DNA of 64,000 bases from Rhodobacterales bacterium HKCCA1288 (GTDB lineage: Bacteria > Pseudomonadota > Alphaproteobacteria > Rhodobacterales > Rhodobacteraceae): the NCBI GenBank assembly GCA_015693905.1, contig CP065161.1, positions 1,116,001-1,180,000 on the forward strand, in the 5' to 3' direction. A model generated the notes under the pieces. It made no database searches, was not told the origin of the DNA, and was given only the letters and a program-made list of their open reading frames with translations. Below, one piece after another: positions 16,538-24,526 of this stretch; positions within the stretch are counted from its first letter, which is position 1, and every line of letters begins with the position of its first letter. The position numbers were made by a program, and so were the translations under genes.

Positions 16538-17415
16538 TGCAAGAACCTGCCGCACGCAACGGAACCCATCTCGCCCCTGATATGATCGCGCGCTACTGGG
16601 AGGATGGGTTTCTTTTTCCAATAGATGTTCTGTCACGCGATGAGGCGCAAACCTATCGTACCCAACTAGAATGGGTCGAGCGCGATTGGTTAGAGGGTGA
16701 TTTGCCCCTGCCCCTGAACACCTATAAGCGCGTCAATGCGCAACTGGTGATGCCCTTTGTGCATGAGATCGCCACCAAACCACAGGTTTTAGATGTGATT
16801 GAGGGCATCCTCGGCCCTGATATTTTGATCTACAGCGCAGAATTTTTCATCAAGAACGCGCAAAGCGATCAATATGTCTCGATGCATCAAGACCTGACCT
16901 ATTGGGGCATGGGCACCACCTCGGAGATGGTCACAGCTTGGATCGCCCTTTCGCCCGCAACACGGGCAAGTGGCTGTATGGATTTCGTCAAAGGCAGCCA
17001 TAAATCCGAAATTCTACCGCATACCGATACGTTCAATGAAAAAAACCTATTGTCGCGCGGCCAAGAGATTGCGGTCGATGTGGCCGAAGAAGACAAAACC
17101 GCGATTGAGCTTATGCCGGGGCAAATGTCGCTTCACCATGGGCTGACCATTCATGGCTCTGGCCCGAATATATCGGATGATCGGCGCATCGCGGTGGTTG
17201 TGCGATATGTGACGCCGCAAGTGGCGCAGAATATGGCGGATCGGGATTACGCAATGCTTGCGCGTGGCATTGATCGGGTGGGCAAATTCATCCATTATAC
17301 CGCCCCCCAAACCCTATTCGAGCCGCGCGCAGTTGATCTCTACGATGAAATCAGGCAGGCGCGCGCCAAGGCCATGATGGCAGGCGCCAAAGCGCAAAAA
17401 GGCATCTACGCCTAA
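16537..17415 (+). CDS. Phytanoyl-CoA dioxygenase (PhyH) family Fe(II)/2-oxoglutarate oxygenase
   Basis: 292 aa. The iron ligands are visible as H117-x-D119 (SMHQDLTYWG) and H206 (LTIHGSGPN), with the 2-oxoglutarate-binding arginine about ten residues later (DDRRIAVVVRY). Substrates of bacterial PhyH proteins are diverse small molecules. The start is fused to the stop of gntR (TGATG), and an AEC transporter follows after 28 nt, so regulator, oxygenase and transporter form one operon beside the uronate genes. What is hydroxylated cannot be told from sequence. Confidence 0.88.
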   Translation: MQEPAARNGTHLAPDMIARYWEDGFLFPIDVLSRDEAQTYRTQLEWVERDWLEGDLPLPLNTYKRVNAQLVMPFVHEIATKPQVLDVIEGILGPDILIYSAEFFIKNAQSDQYVSMHQDLTYWGMGTTSEMVTAWIALSPATRASGCMDFVKGSHKSEILPHTDTFNEKNLLSRGQEIAVDVAEEDKTAIELMPGQMSLHHGLTIHGSGPNISDDRRIAVVVRYVTPQVAQNMADRDYAMLARGIDRVGKFIHYTAPQTLFEPRAVDLYDEIRQARAKAMMAGAKAQKGIYA

Positions 17416-17443
17416 GGCCCCCTAGACACAGAAAGCCCTCCCC

Positions 17444-18355
17444 ATGCTTGCGATGCTGCATGTTCTGACACATGACATTTTGCCAGTCTTCGCCATGATG
17501 GCGCTTGGCTTTCTCTTGGGGCGGGCCAAGGTGATCAGTGGCGCAGATGCAAGCGTGTTGAACCGCGTGGCCTTTCTGACGTTGCAACCCGCGCTTTTGT
17601 TCCCGCTGATCAACAAGCTTGATTGGCACGCCTTTCAATTTGACGCGATTGGGCTCTATGCCGCCTGTCAGGTGATTGTATTTAGTCTGACCTATGTGGT
17701 TTGCCGCTATGCCCTGCGGCGCGAGAGGTTGGAGGCGTGGCTGCTGGCAATGGCCACGATTTTCGTCAACACGCTGCTCTATATTTGGCCAATCTCCTAT
17801 CTGATTTATGGCGAGGTCGCAGCCCTGCCCATCACGGCTATCGTGGCATGGGACGCAACTGTAACTTTTGCGTTTTTCATCATTACAACCGATTTGATGG
17901 CAAACCCCGATGCGGGCATTCGCCAATCCCTGCGCCGTATTACACGCAACCCTGTGCTAATTGCCATCGCGTTTGGGGTCGTGACCAATCTGGCGGGTTT
18001 AGCAGCACCTGCGCCCATCCTGACGGGGCTTGATTTTGCGGGCGCGGCGGCAGCCCCGCTGACCCTCTTCGCGCTTGGCGTGATCTTGTCAGGCCACCCC
18101 TTGACCCCCAACGCCACAGTGATGGTGGTGTCGGGCCTCAAATTGCTGGCGTTTCCCGCTTTGGTTTACGCGGCCCTCCATTTGGGCGACCGCCCCATGC
18201 AATGGAACACACTGATTGTGCTATGCGCCGCAGGCCCTGCGGGGGCGATGTCCTTTGCGCTTGCCATGCTGCACGGGGTGCGCACCGATGTGATTGCGCC
18301 TGTGATTATCTGGACATCAACCCTGTCGCTGATTTCGCTGGCATGGTTGGCTTAG
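17444..18355 (+). CDS. AEC family transporter (auxin efflux carrier type)
   Basis: 303-aa polytopic inner-membrane protein with about ten hydrophobic segments in two halves. The N-terminal DILPVFAMMALGFLLGRAKVISGADASVLNRVAFLTLQPALLF is characteristic of AEC/MdcF-like carriers, which move organic acids such as malonate or malate. It is the third gene of the gntR-phyH-AEC operon and may export or import the oxygenase substrate or a pathway acid. The stop interlocks with that of the aldo/keto reductase gene (TTAG, 4-nt overlap). Confidence 0.88.
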   Translation: MLAMLHVLTHDILPVFAMMALGFLLGRAKVISGADASVLNRVAFLTLQPALLFPLINKLDWHAFQFDAIGLYAACQVIVFSLTYVVCRYALRRERLEAWLLAMATIFVNTLLYIWPISYLIYGEVAALPITAIVAWDATVTFAFFIITTDLMANPDAGIRQSLRRITRNPVLIAIAFGVVTNLAGLAAPAPILTGLDFAGAAAAPLTLFALGVILSGHPLTPNATVMVVSGLKLLAFPALVYAALHLGDRPMQWNTLIVLCAAGPAGAMSFALAMLHGVRTDVIAPVIIWTSTLSLISLAWLA

Positions 18356-19335
18356 CAATAACGCTCAATCGTGCGCATATGATGATAGGAATAGCGATCC
18401 CCATGGGCAAACCCAACGGGCAGCAACGCCTCGATCTCTGCCATATCTGCATCGGATAGACTGATCTCATCGGCGCGGGCCCATTCCATCAGATGCGCCG
18501 CTGTGCGTGTTCCTGGAATAGGCACAAACCCCGCCCCACGCTGCAGCACCCATGCCATAGCCAGCGCGGAAACTGGCACAGATTTCGAATGCGCCAATGC
18601 CTTGAAGCGGTCAATCAGCGCCTTGTTCTTGGGGTAATTCTCGGCGGAAAAACGCGGAATATCACGGCGCAAATCACCTTCGGCCATCTGCCCCGTGTCA
18701 GGATAGCTTTCACCAAAGACACCGCGGGCCAGAGGTGAAAACGGCACGAAAGTGATCTCCAATTCCGCGCAGGTCTGGATCACCCCCAATTCAGGCAATC
18801 GCGACCACAGCGAATATTCGCTTTGCACCGCGAGAGGCGGCAAAATCGCATGTGCCGCACGGATCGTAGAAGGGGCCACCTCTGACAGGCCATAGCCGCC
18901 AATCTTTCCTTCTGTGATCAAATCCCCCATCACCCCCACAGCCTCTGCCAGTGGCACATCAGGATCACGGCGGTGAAGGTAGTAAAGCGCCACATGATCC
19001 ACACCAAGCCGCGCAAGCGACCCTTCAATCTCGGTGCGGATATGCTCGGGGCGGTTATTCACAGGCGCGGCGGGGTCGCGTTGAATGCCGACTTTGGTCG
19101 CGAGAACCACATCCCGCGGGGCCTTTTTCAGCCAAGCGCCCAACACCTGTTCCGAGCGGCCCATGCCATAGACATTGGCCGTATCCAGAAAGGTGATCCC
19201 CATCTCATAGGCCTGATCAAGGCAGGCGTGGCTTGTGGCCTCATCGGTTTCGCCAAAGACGCCCGCAAAGCTCATGCAGCCCAACCCAATCGCCCCAACC
19301 CTTGGGCCATTGGCCCCCAGTTTGCGCTGTTTCAT
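18352..19335 (-). CDS. Aldo/keto reductase
   Basis: 327-aa (beta/alpha)8 NADPH-dependent aldo/keto reductase. Catalytic tetrad regions: FLDTANVYGMGRSEQVLG (Asp and Tyr), DVVLATKVGIQ (Lys) and VALYYLHRRDPDVPLAEAVG (His). The C-terminal VPIPGTRTAAHLMEWARA binds the cofactor. Start MKQRKLGANGPRVG at 19335 has GGAGGCAGCA upstream; the frame stays open to 19446 but that extension is not family-like. Divergent from the SDR-BKACE-SDR operon. Substrate unknown. Confidence 0.9.
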   Translation of the reverse strand: MKQRKLGANGPRVGAIGLGCMSFAGVFGETDEATSHACLDQAYEMGITFLDTANVYGMGRSEQVLGAWLKKAPRDVVLATKVGIQRDPAAPVNNRPEHIRTEIEGSLARLGVDHVALYYLHRRDPDVPLAEAVGVMGDLITEGKIGGYGLSEVAPSTIRAAHAILPPLAVQSEYSLWSRLPELGVIQTCAELEITFVPFSPLARGVFGESYPDTGQMAEGDLRRDIPRFSAENYPKNKALIDRFKALAHSKSVPVSALAMAWVLQRGAGFVPIPGTRTAAHLMEWARADEISLSDADMAEIEALLPVGFAHGDRYSYHHMRTIERYC

Positions 19336-19485
19336 TGCTGCCTCCTGCCTTGCTCTCTTTTTGCCGTGCCTATAGGGCCGCGCGCAGGCCCGCCTGTCAA
19401 GGCAGGGCAAAACTTGGCCCTTTTCAAGGCGTTGGAATTTGCCCAAAGTAATCCCATGGGATCAACCAAGGGAGGGGTATGTTCC

Positions 19486-20265
19486 ATGTCCATTCTTGCG
19501 TCACTAACGCCACCAAAGGGTCTGCGGGTCTTGATCACTGCAGGGGCGGGCGGCATTGGCAAATGCATTGCAGACGGGTTTGTCGAGACAGGCGCGCGGG
19601 TGCATATTTCAGATATCAACGCCGCCGCATTAGACGCCGCGATAGGCGGGGCCATCACGGGCACGCGCGCCAATTCCGCCGATCCCAAAGATACAGAACG
19701 CCTCTTTTCTGAGGCTTTGGATCACTTGGGCGGATTGGATGTTGTCATTGCCAATGCAGGTATCGCAGGCCCGACCGCCACTGTTGATGCGATCACCCCC
19801 GATGAATGGGATGAGACATTAGAGATCAACCTAAAAGGGGCCTATCTCGCGGCCCATCATGCGCGCTTGGAATTGGTGAAATCTAAGGGACAATTCATTG
19901 CGATCTCATCGGTTGCAGGGCGATTGCCCTATGCGTTTCGCACACCCTATGCCGCCTCGAAATGGGGCGTAGTGGGATTGGCAAAATCCCTTGCCGCTGA
20001 ACTTGGGCCAGATGGGGTGCGCGCCAATGCAATCCTTCCTGGCATTGTGGAAGGCCCGCGTATTGACGGCGTTATTTCCGCCCGCGCCAAGCAGACAGGC
20101 GTCAGTTTCGAGGAGATGCGCGAGACATATTTGGGCAAGGTTTCGCTGCGCCGTATGGTCAGCCCCAAGGATATCGCCGCAATGTGCCTGTTCCTGTCTT
20201 CCGCAGGGGGCGCGAATATCTCAGGCCAAGCCCTTAGCGTCTGCGGGGGTGTCGAAACCTTATAA
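19486..20265 (+). CDS. SDR family oxidoreductase
   Basis: 259-aa short-chain dehydrogenase. Cofactor motif TAGAGGIGKCIA near residue 18, NAGIAGPTATVDAITPDEWDETLEINLKG in the middle, and catalytic Ser plus Tyr-x3-Lys in AISSVAGRLPYAFRTPYAASKWG. The ATG at 19486 follows GGGAGGGG; the in-frame ATG far upstream at 18973 lies inside the antisense aldo/keto reductase gene and is not credible. First gene of an operon with a BKACE enzyme and a second SDR. It probably oxidises a beta-hydroxy acid to the beta-keto acid that BKACE cleaves (inference). Confidence 0.88.
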   Translation: MSILASLTPPKGLRVLITAGAGGIGKCIADGFVETGARVHISDINAAALDAAIGGAITGTRANSADPKDTERLFSEALDHLGGLDVVIANAGIAGPTATVDAITPDEWDETLEINLKGAYLAAHHARLELVKSKGQFIAISSVAGRLPYAFRTPYAASKWGVVGLAKSLAAELGPDGVRANAILPGIVEGPRIDGVISARAKQTGVSFEEMRETYLGKVSLRRMVSPKDIAAMCLFLSSAGGANISGQALSVCGGVETL

Positions 20266-20343
20266 CCTTGCTTGACCATTGGCCTTCTGGCCCTAGCACT
20301 AACCACAACACTGACCCACTACAAAAAACGAGAGCATCCTCAA

Positions 20344-21276
20344 ATGGCTAAGCCGCGTAAAGTCATCATCACCTGTGCTGTCACAGGCGCGATCCATACC
20401 CCGTCCATGTCGCCCTATCTGCCTGTCACCCCGCAAGAGATCATTGATGACGGGATCAAGGCCTTCGAGGCAGGCGCGTCTATCCTGCACCTGCACGCGC
20501 GCGATCCTGAAAACGGGCGCCCCACACAAGACCCTGAGATGTTCCGCAAATTTCTGCCACAACTCAAACAGGCGACCTCAGCGGTGTTGAATCTCACCAC
20601 GGGCGGCTCGCCGCATATGACCGTGGCGGAGCGGATGCGCCCCGCCGCAGAGCTGAAGCCCGAAGTGGCCTCTCTCAATATGGGCAGCATGAATTTCGGA
20701 CTTTACCCCATGCTCAACCGCTTCAAAGAATTCAAACATGACTGGGAGCGCGAGCATCTCGAAAACAGCCGCGACCTTGTCTTCAAAAACACCTTTGCCG
20801 ATATCGAACATATCTTGCGCACGGGCAACGCGAACGGCACGCGGTTCGAGTTTGAATGCTATGACACAAGCCATCTCTACACTTTGGCGCATTTCGTGGA
20901 TCGCGGCTTGGTCAAGGCCCCGTTCTTGGTTCAAACCGTCTTTGGCCTCTTGGGCGGCATTGGCGCGCATCCCGAAGATGTCGCGCATATGAAGCGCACG
21001 GCAGATCGCTTGTTTGGGGATGCTTATGTGTGGTCGGTTTTGGGTGCTGGCCGCAACCAATTGCCTGTGGCGGCCCAAGCCGCTGCACAAGGGGGGAATA
21101 TCCGTGTCGGGCTTGAGGACAGTCTTTGGGCCGCCCCAGGACAATTGGCACAAAGCAATGCCGACCAAGTCAAAAAAGCCCGCGCCCTTCTTGAAGGCCT
21201 AAGCCTTGAGGTGGCAACGCCTGACGAAGCACGCGAGATGTTGGATTTGAAGGGGGCGGGTGATGTCGCCTTCTGA
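20344..21276 (+). CDS. Beta-keto acid cleavage enzyme (BKACE, DUF849 family)
   Basis: 310 aa. BKACE enzymes condense a beta-keto acid with acetyl-CoA and release acetoacetate plus a new CoA thioester. The Zn-binding H-x-H is in SILHLHARDPENGRP (about residue 47) and the acidic ligand in IRVGLEDSLWAAPG (about 258); NLTTGGSPHMT and LGAGRNQLPVAAQA are typical. Start ATG 20344 (MAKPRKVIITCAVTG) matches the family N-terminus. Substrates known in the family include dehydrocarnitine, 3,5-diaminohexanoate-derived 3-keto acid and malonate-semialdehyde-like acids; the substrate here is unassigned. Its end overlaps the start of the next SDR by 14 nt. Confidence 0.93.
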   Translation: MAKPRKVIITCAVTGAIHTPSMSPYLPVTPQEIIDDGIKAFEAGASILHLHARDPENGRPTQDPEMFRKFLPQLKQATSAVLNLTTGGSPHMTVAERMRPAAELKPEVASLNMGSMNFGLYPMLNRFKEFKHDWEREHLENSRDLVFKNTFADIEHILRTGNANGTRFEFECYDTSHLYTLAHFVDRGLVKAPFLVQTVFGLLGGIGAHPEDVAHMKRTADRLFGDAYVWSVLGAGRNQLPVAAQAAAQGGNIRVGLEDSLWAAPGQLAQSNADQVKKARALLEGLSLEVATPDEAREMLDLKGAGDVAF

Positions 21277-22009
21277 TTTGAAAGGCGCGGTCATCGTCAC
21301 GGGTGGCTCACGCGGGATCGGGGCTGCAACAGTGCGCCGCTTGGCCCACGCGGGCTATCAGGTTCTGTTCACCTATCACAGCAATGCCGCCGCTGCAGAC
21401 AGCCTATGCGCAGAGCTTCACGCCAAGGGCGCGCAAGTGATGGCCCTGCAATCCGATGCGGCTGACCCCGCCGCAGCGGAGGCGGTGGTGACCGAATGCA
21501 TTGCGCGCTTTGGGGCGCCAATTGCGCTCTTTGCCAATGCGGGCATCACGGGCCCTGCCCTGCCATTGCGTGATCTGAACATGGCAGACCTAAAGCGTGT
21601 TATTGACACCAATCTTCTTGGGGTCTTTGCAATCACCAAGGCCGCCACTGCCGCGATGCCCGAAGGCGGCTCTGTGGTTTTGATGTCGAGCCGCGCAGCA
21701 AAACTGGGCGGTGCAAGCGAATGGGTGCATTACGCCGCTTCAAAGGGGGCGATTGACACAATGACCCTCGGCCTTGCCCGCGAATTGGGGCCCGTTGGCA
21801 TCAGGGTCAATGCGGTGGCGCCAGGTTTGATCGACACCGAAATCCATGCTGCCGCAGGCGTGGGAGATCGTTTGGTTACAAAGAAAAACGATGTTCCGAT
21901 GCGCCGTATCGGACGGGCTGATGAGGTCGCGGAAGTTGTCGCATGGCTGATCTCTGACGCGGCAAGCTATGTCACGGGCACCATCGTGGATGTCTCAGGC
22001 GGACGCTAA
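21263..22009 (+). CDS. SDR family oxidoreductase (FabG/glucose dehydrogenase-like)
   Basis: 248-aa short-chain dehydrogenase. TGGSRGIGAATV near residue 14, FANAGITGPA near 90, catalytic LMSSRAAKLGGASEWVHYAASKGAID and C-terminal DAASYVTGTIVDVSGGR. The basic residues after the first glycine motif (YHSNAAAADSL in place of an acidic residue) suggest NADP(H). Translationally coupled to the BKACE gene by a 14-nt overlap; the ATG at 21263 or the GTG at 21260 could be the start. The last gene of the island. Confidence 0.87.
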   Translation: MSPSDLKGAVIVTGGSRGIGAATVRRLAHAGYQVLFTYHSNAAAADSLCAELHAKGAQVMALQSDAADPAAAEAVVTECIARFGAPIALFANAGITGPALPLRDLNMADLKRVIDTNLLGVFAITKAATAAMPEGGSVVLMSSRAAKLGGASEWVHYAASKGAIDTMTLGLARELGPVGIRVNAVAPGLIDTEIHAAAGVGDRLVTKKNDVPMRRIGRADEVAEVVAWLISDAASYVTGTIVDVSGGR

Positions 22010-22073
22010 GCGTTAGACTAGGTCACGCAGCCCGCGCCCTGCCGCGCCCTGTCTTGCGCATCAAGGCAGAATG

Positions 22074-22107
22074 GTGATTTATATTTATCTATAAAAATAT
22101 AAATCAC
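22074..22107. repeat. Perfect 13-bp AT-rich inverted repeat
   Basis: GTGATTTATATTT and AAATATAAATCAC flank an 8-nt spacer (ATCTATAA). It is a strikingly AT-rich element in GC-rich surroundings, placed 64 bp after the SDR stop and 19 bp before the glycosyltransferase start. No T-tract follows, so it is not a classical terminator; an operator or 5'-UTR hairpin for the glycosyltransferase gene is more likely. It lies in the 117-bp gap between the island and the next region. Confidence 0.7.
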
Positions 22108-22126
22108 TGGCGGGTGTCGACTGAAA

Positions 22127-23968
22127 ATGGCGGGCAGCGCAACGATACTGACAGAATTGGCCAAGCGCAAATCACCTCACGGGCGGGTGATGGCGGTTTC
22201 CATGATGAAGGATGAGGCGGCCTATCTGCTGGAATGGGTGGCGCATCATCTGGCCGTTGGGTTCACGGATATTCTCGTCTACACCAACGATTGCTCGGAC
22301 GGGACAGTCGAAATGTTACAGCGCCTTGAGGAATTGGGCCTGTGCTATCACCGCGAAAACGTGATCCCAGAAGGTCACAAACCGCAGCCCTCGGCGCTGA
22401 ACCATGCACAGGCCGAGCCCTTGGTTCAATCCGCCGATTGGGTGTTGGTGTTTGACGCGGACGAGTTTCTCGCAATTTCGCACCCCTCTGGCACTTTGGA
22501 TGGGATGATCACCGATGCCGTAAACCGCGGCGCAAATGGCATTGTCATCACATGGCGCATTTTCGGGTCGGGGGGCGTGGTCGATTGGTCACGCGCCCCT
22601 GTGACTGAACAATATCTGCGCGCAGCTCCGCCCCTTTGGAACAAGGGTTGGGGGGTGAAGACCCTGTTCAAATTTGATCCAGACTATTGGAAACTGGGCA
22701 TTCATCGCCCCTCGATTAAGAACAAATGGCTAGAAACCGATTTTCCCGACACGGTGAAATGGCTGAACGGCTCAGGCCTGCCCATGGAGGATTATTTCAA
22801 ATTTCGGGGCTGGCGCTCCATTCGCCGCACTTTGGGCTATGATTGGGCGCAAATGAACCATTACGCGGTGAAATCTGTCGATGCATACGCAATCCGCAAA
22901 TTTCGTGGCAATGTGAACAACAAGAAAGACAAATATAACGCTGATTACTGGTCGCTTCAGGATCGAAACGAGGTTGAAGACCGCGCCATCCTGCGCCACG
23001 CCAAAGAGCGCGAGAGGGTGATGGCGGCGCTCTTAGATGACCCAACCTTGCGCGATTTGCACGAGACAGCCCTTGCGCGGCTTGAGGCGCGATTGGCGGA
23101 TTACAAACAAACCGAAGCCTATATCACCTTACGCGACAGCCTGATTGCGGCTTCGGCCGTGCCGATTACCCAAGTTGAGGCAAAACCGCCCCAAGCCCGA
23201 GATCCTGCAAAAATTGCAGCCTTGATGAGCCGCGTGGAAAAGTCAGTCGCCGACCAACCCAAAGAGCAGCGCCGCAACGAAAATGTTGCAGGATGGGCAG
23301 CGGCGGATGGCTATCCCTATCTGCAAAGCGCGATTGACCTTTCTGCTGAGATTGCGGTCGATTGGGTTTCCAATCACGATATTCTTTTGCCTGCTGATCC
23401 CCGTATTTTTGCGCCCGAGGCCTTGAGCGCCATTATCACGGGCCGCTTTGAACGCCGTCATGCCCGCAACGCCACCGCCTATGCCGAAGACGCCACTCGC
23501 CTGCTAGAGCTGGGTGCAGGTGTCGGGTTTATTGCCCTAAAGCTTGCGCGGGATTTGCCCAATACGATTGTCATGGCCCAAGAAACCCGACCCGAATTGG
23601 CGCAGATGGCCGCGCGTGTTGCCGAGAAAAATGCACTGATCAATAGCGCCAAGTTCAAATTGGTCTCGGGCAATTTAGTGTTTGAGACAGATGGCGCTGC
23701 GCAGGCCACAGGGCTTGCTGCCTATCTGCGTGACTTTCGACCCGATACATTGCGCATCAACCCCTATGCCGATCTTACGCCTGAGGCGCTGCGCGGCGCT
23801 GATTTAGGGCCCGTCACCCGCGTGATATTTCCCTTCGAAAGTGACACCCGTGCAGGTCAATTGCGCCAAGGGTTCGGGGCTGCCCTGATCCATCAAGGCT
23901 TCACCGAGGATGAGGTGCGGGCCAATGCGGGCTCCTTGCTTTATCGCCGTGTCTCAGCCTCAAGATAG
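22127..23968 (+). CDS. Glycosyltransferase family 2-like protein with C-terminal methyltransferase-like domain
   Basis: 613 aa. Residues about 20-270 are a GT-A glycosyltransferase of the type starting MMKDEAAYLLEWVAHHLAVGFTDILVYTNDCSDGT, with the DxD metal motif in WVLVFDADEFL and the family-typical FRGNVNNKKDKYNADYW. A helical linker (about 290-400) leads to a domain at about 430-610 with the SAM-binding-like motif LLELGAGVGFIALKLA and FkbM-like features. It probably works on a cell-surface or exopolysaccharide. A near paralogue of the first domain is at 24523. The start at 22127 has a weak ribosome site; the GTG/ATG pair near 22187-22190 is an alternative. Confidence 0.82.
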   Translation: MAGSATILTELAKRKSPHGRVMAVSMMKDEAAYLLEWVAHHLAVGFTDILVYTNDCSDGTVEMLQRLEELGLCYHRENVIPEGHKPQPSALNHAQAEPLVQSADWVLVFDADEFLAISHPSGTLDGMITDAVNRGANGIVITWRIFGSGGVVDWSRAPVTEQYLRAAPPLWNKGWGVKTLFKFDPDYWKLGIHRPSIKNKWLETDFPDTVKWLNGSGLPMEDYFKFRGWRSIRRTLGYDWAQMNHYAVKSVDAYAIRKFRGNVNNKKDKYNADYWSLQDRNEVEDRAILRHAKERERVMAALLDDPTLRDLHETALARLEARLADYKQTEAYITLRDSLIAASAVPITQVEAKPPQARDPAKIAALMSRVEKSVADQPKEQRRNENVAGWAAADGYPYLQSAIDLSAEIAVDWVSNHDILLPADPRIFAPEALSAIITGRFERRHARNATAYAEDATRLLELGAGVGFIALKLARDLPNTIVMAQETRPELAQMAARVAEKNALINSAKFKLVSGNLVFETDGAAQATGLAAYLRDFRPDTLRINPYADLTPEALRGADLGPVTRVIFPFESDTRAGQLRQGFGAALIHQGFTEDEVRANAGSLLYRRVSASR

Positions 23969-23993
23969 GGCAGTAATTTCTGGCGCGCCTGAA

Positions 23994-24449
23994 AGGCAAA
24001 GAGATATTTCTCGCGCTTCTCTAGGACAGACAAAGGGCCGTGTCTTTGCCGAAAGTCGGATCGAGGCCATGTTGGCCGCGGAAGGATACGAGATTTATCA
24101 TCCGCAACTCCATTCACAGCTTGATCAATTGGCGCGCTATCGCGCGGCGCGTCATGTTGTGGGCCTAGATGGCTCGGCCTTTCATTTGGCGGCCTTCGCT
24201 TTGGCGCCTGAGACGAAAATCGGCCTCATCGCCCGCCGCACGACCGCCTTGCAAGATTATCTGACAGATCATCTGCAGCAGTTCACTGGCGCTGAAATTC
24301 ATTCCATCAATGTGCTGCGCGATGTTTGGGTGAATAAGGGCCAAACTCGGGTCGATTATAGCGCGATTGGCGAGTTGGATTTTCCTGCCTTGGCCGCGGC
24401 CCTGCGGAAATCTGGTTTCTTAAAAAAATGCCGAAAGTGGAAAACCTAA
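23994..24449 (+). pseudogene. 3' remnant of a GT61-family glycosyltransferase gene
   Basis: About 150 codons that match only the C-terminal half of the GT61 (DUF563) family: SRASLGQTKGRVFAE, YEIYHPQLHSQLDQLARYRAARHVVGLDGSAFHLAAF, then a C-terminal NVLRDVWVNKGQTRVDYSAIGELD stretch. The N-terminal half is missing: upstream the frame runs only into the out-of-frame end of the preceding gene, and no ribosome-binding site or start suits it. An intact family member is roughly twice as long. I read it as a decayed or recombined gene left between two GT2 paralogues, although a short translated product cannot be excluded. Confidence 0.65.
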
Positions 24450-24526
24450 GCGCTGGCGATCTCGCCCTAGCAATCTCGCAAAGTGGGCGGGGCGACATGG
24501 AACGGTTCAGTGACGCCGCGCCATGA
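24428..24526 (+). CDS. Possible short coupling ORF (32 aa) ahead of the second glycosyltransferase
   Basis: An ATG-initiated ORF (MPKVENLSAGDLALAISQSG and 12 more residues, ending DAAP) that overlaps the end of the GT61 remnant and ends in an ATGA junction with the start codon of the downstream glycosyltransferase. The junction is the usual form of translational coupling, so the ORF may serve to deliver ribosomes. I recognise no domain. It could be chance, as no independent evidence for expression is visible. Confidence 0.3.
   Translation: MPKVENLSAGDLALAISQSGRGDMERFSDAAP

Noticed and set aside
18973-19485. N-terminal extension of the SDR gene back to 18973
   Set aside because: It is antisense to the aldo/keto reductase and unlike any SDR; the ATG at 19486 has a good ribosome site.
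23940-24060. Minus-strand frame with protein-like sequence (SVLEKREKYLFAFQARQ and a stop) overlapping the GT61 remnant
   Set aside because: No start codon with a ribosome site, and the plus strand in the same place has clear GT61 similarity, so it is treated as a shadow frame.
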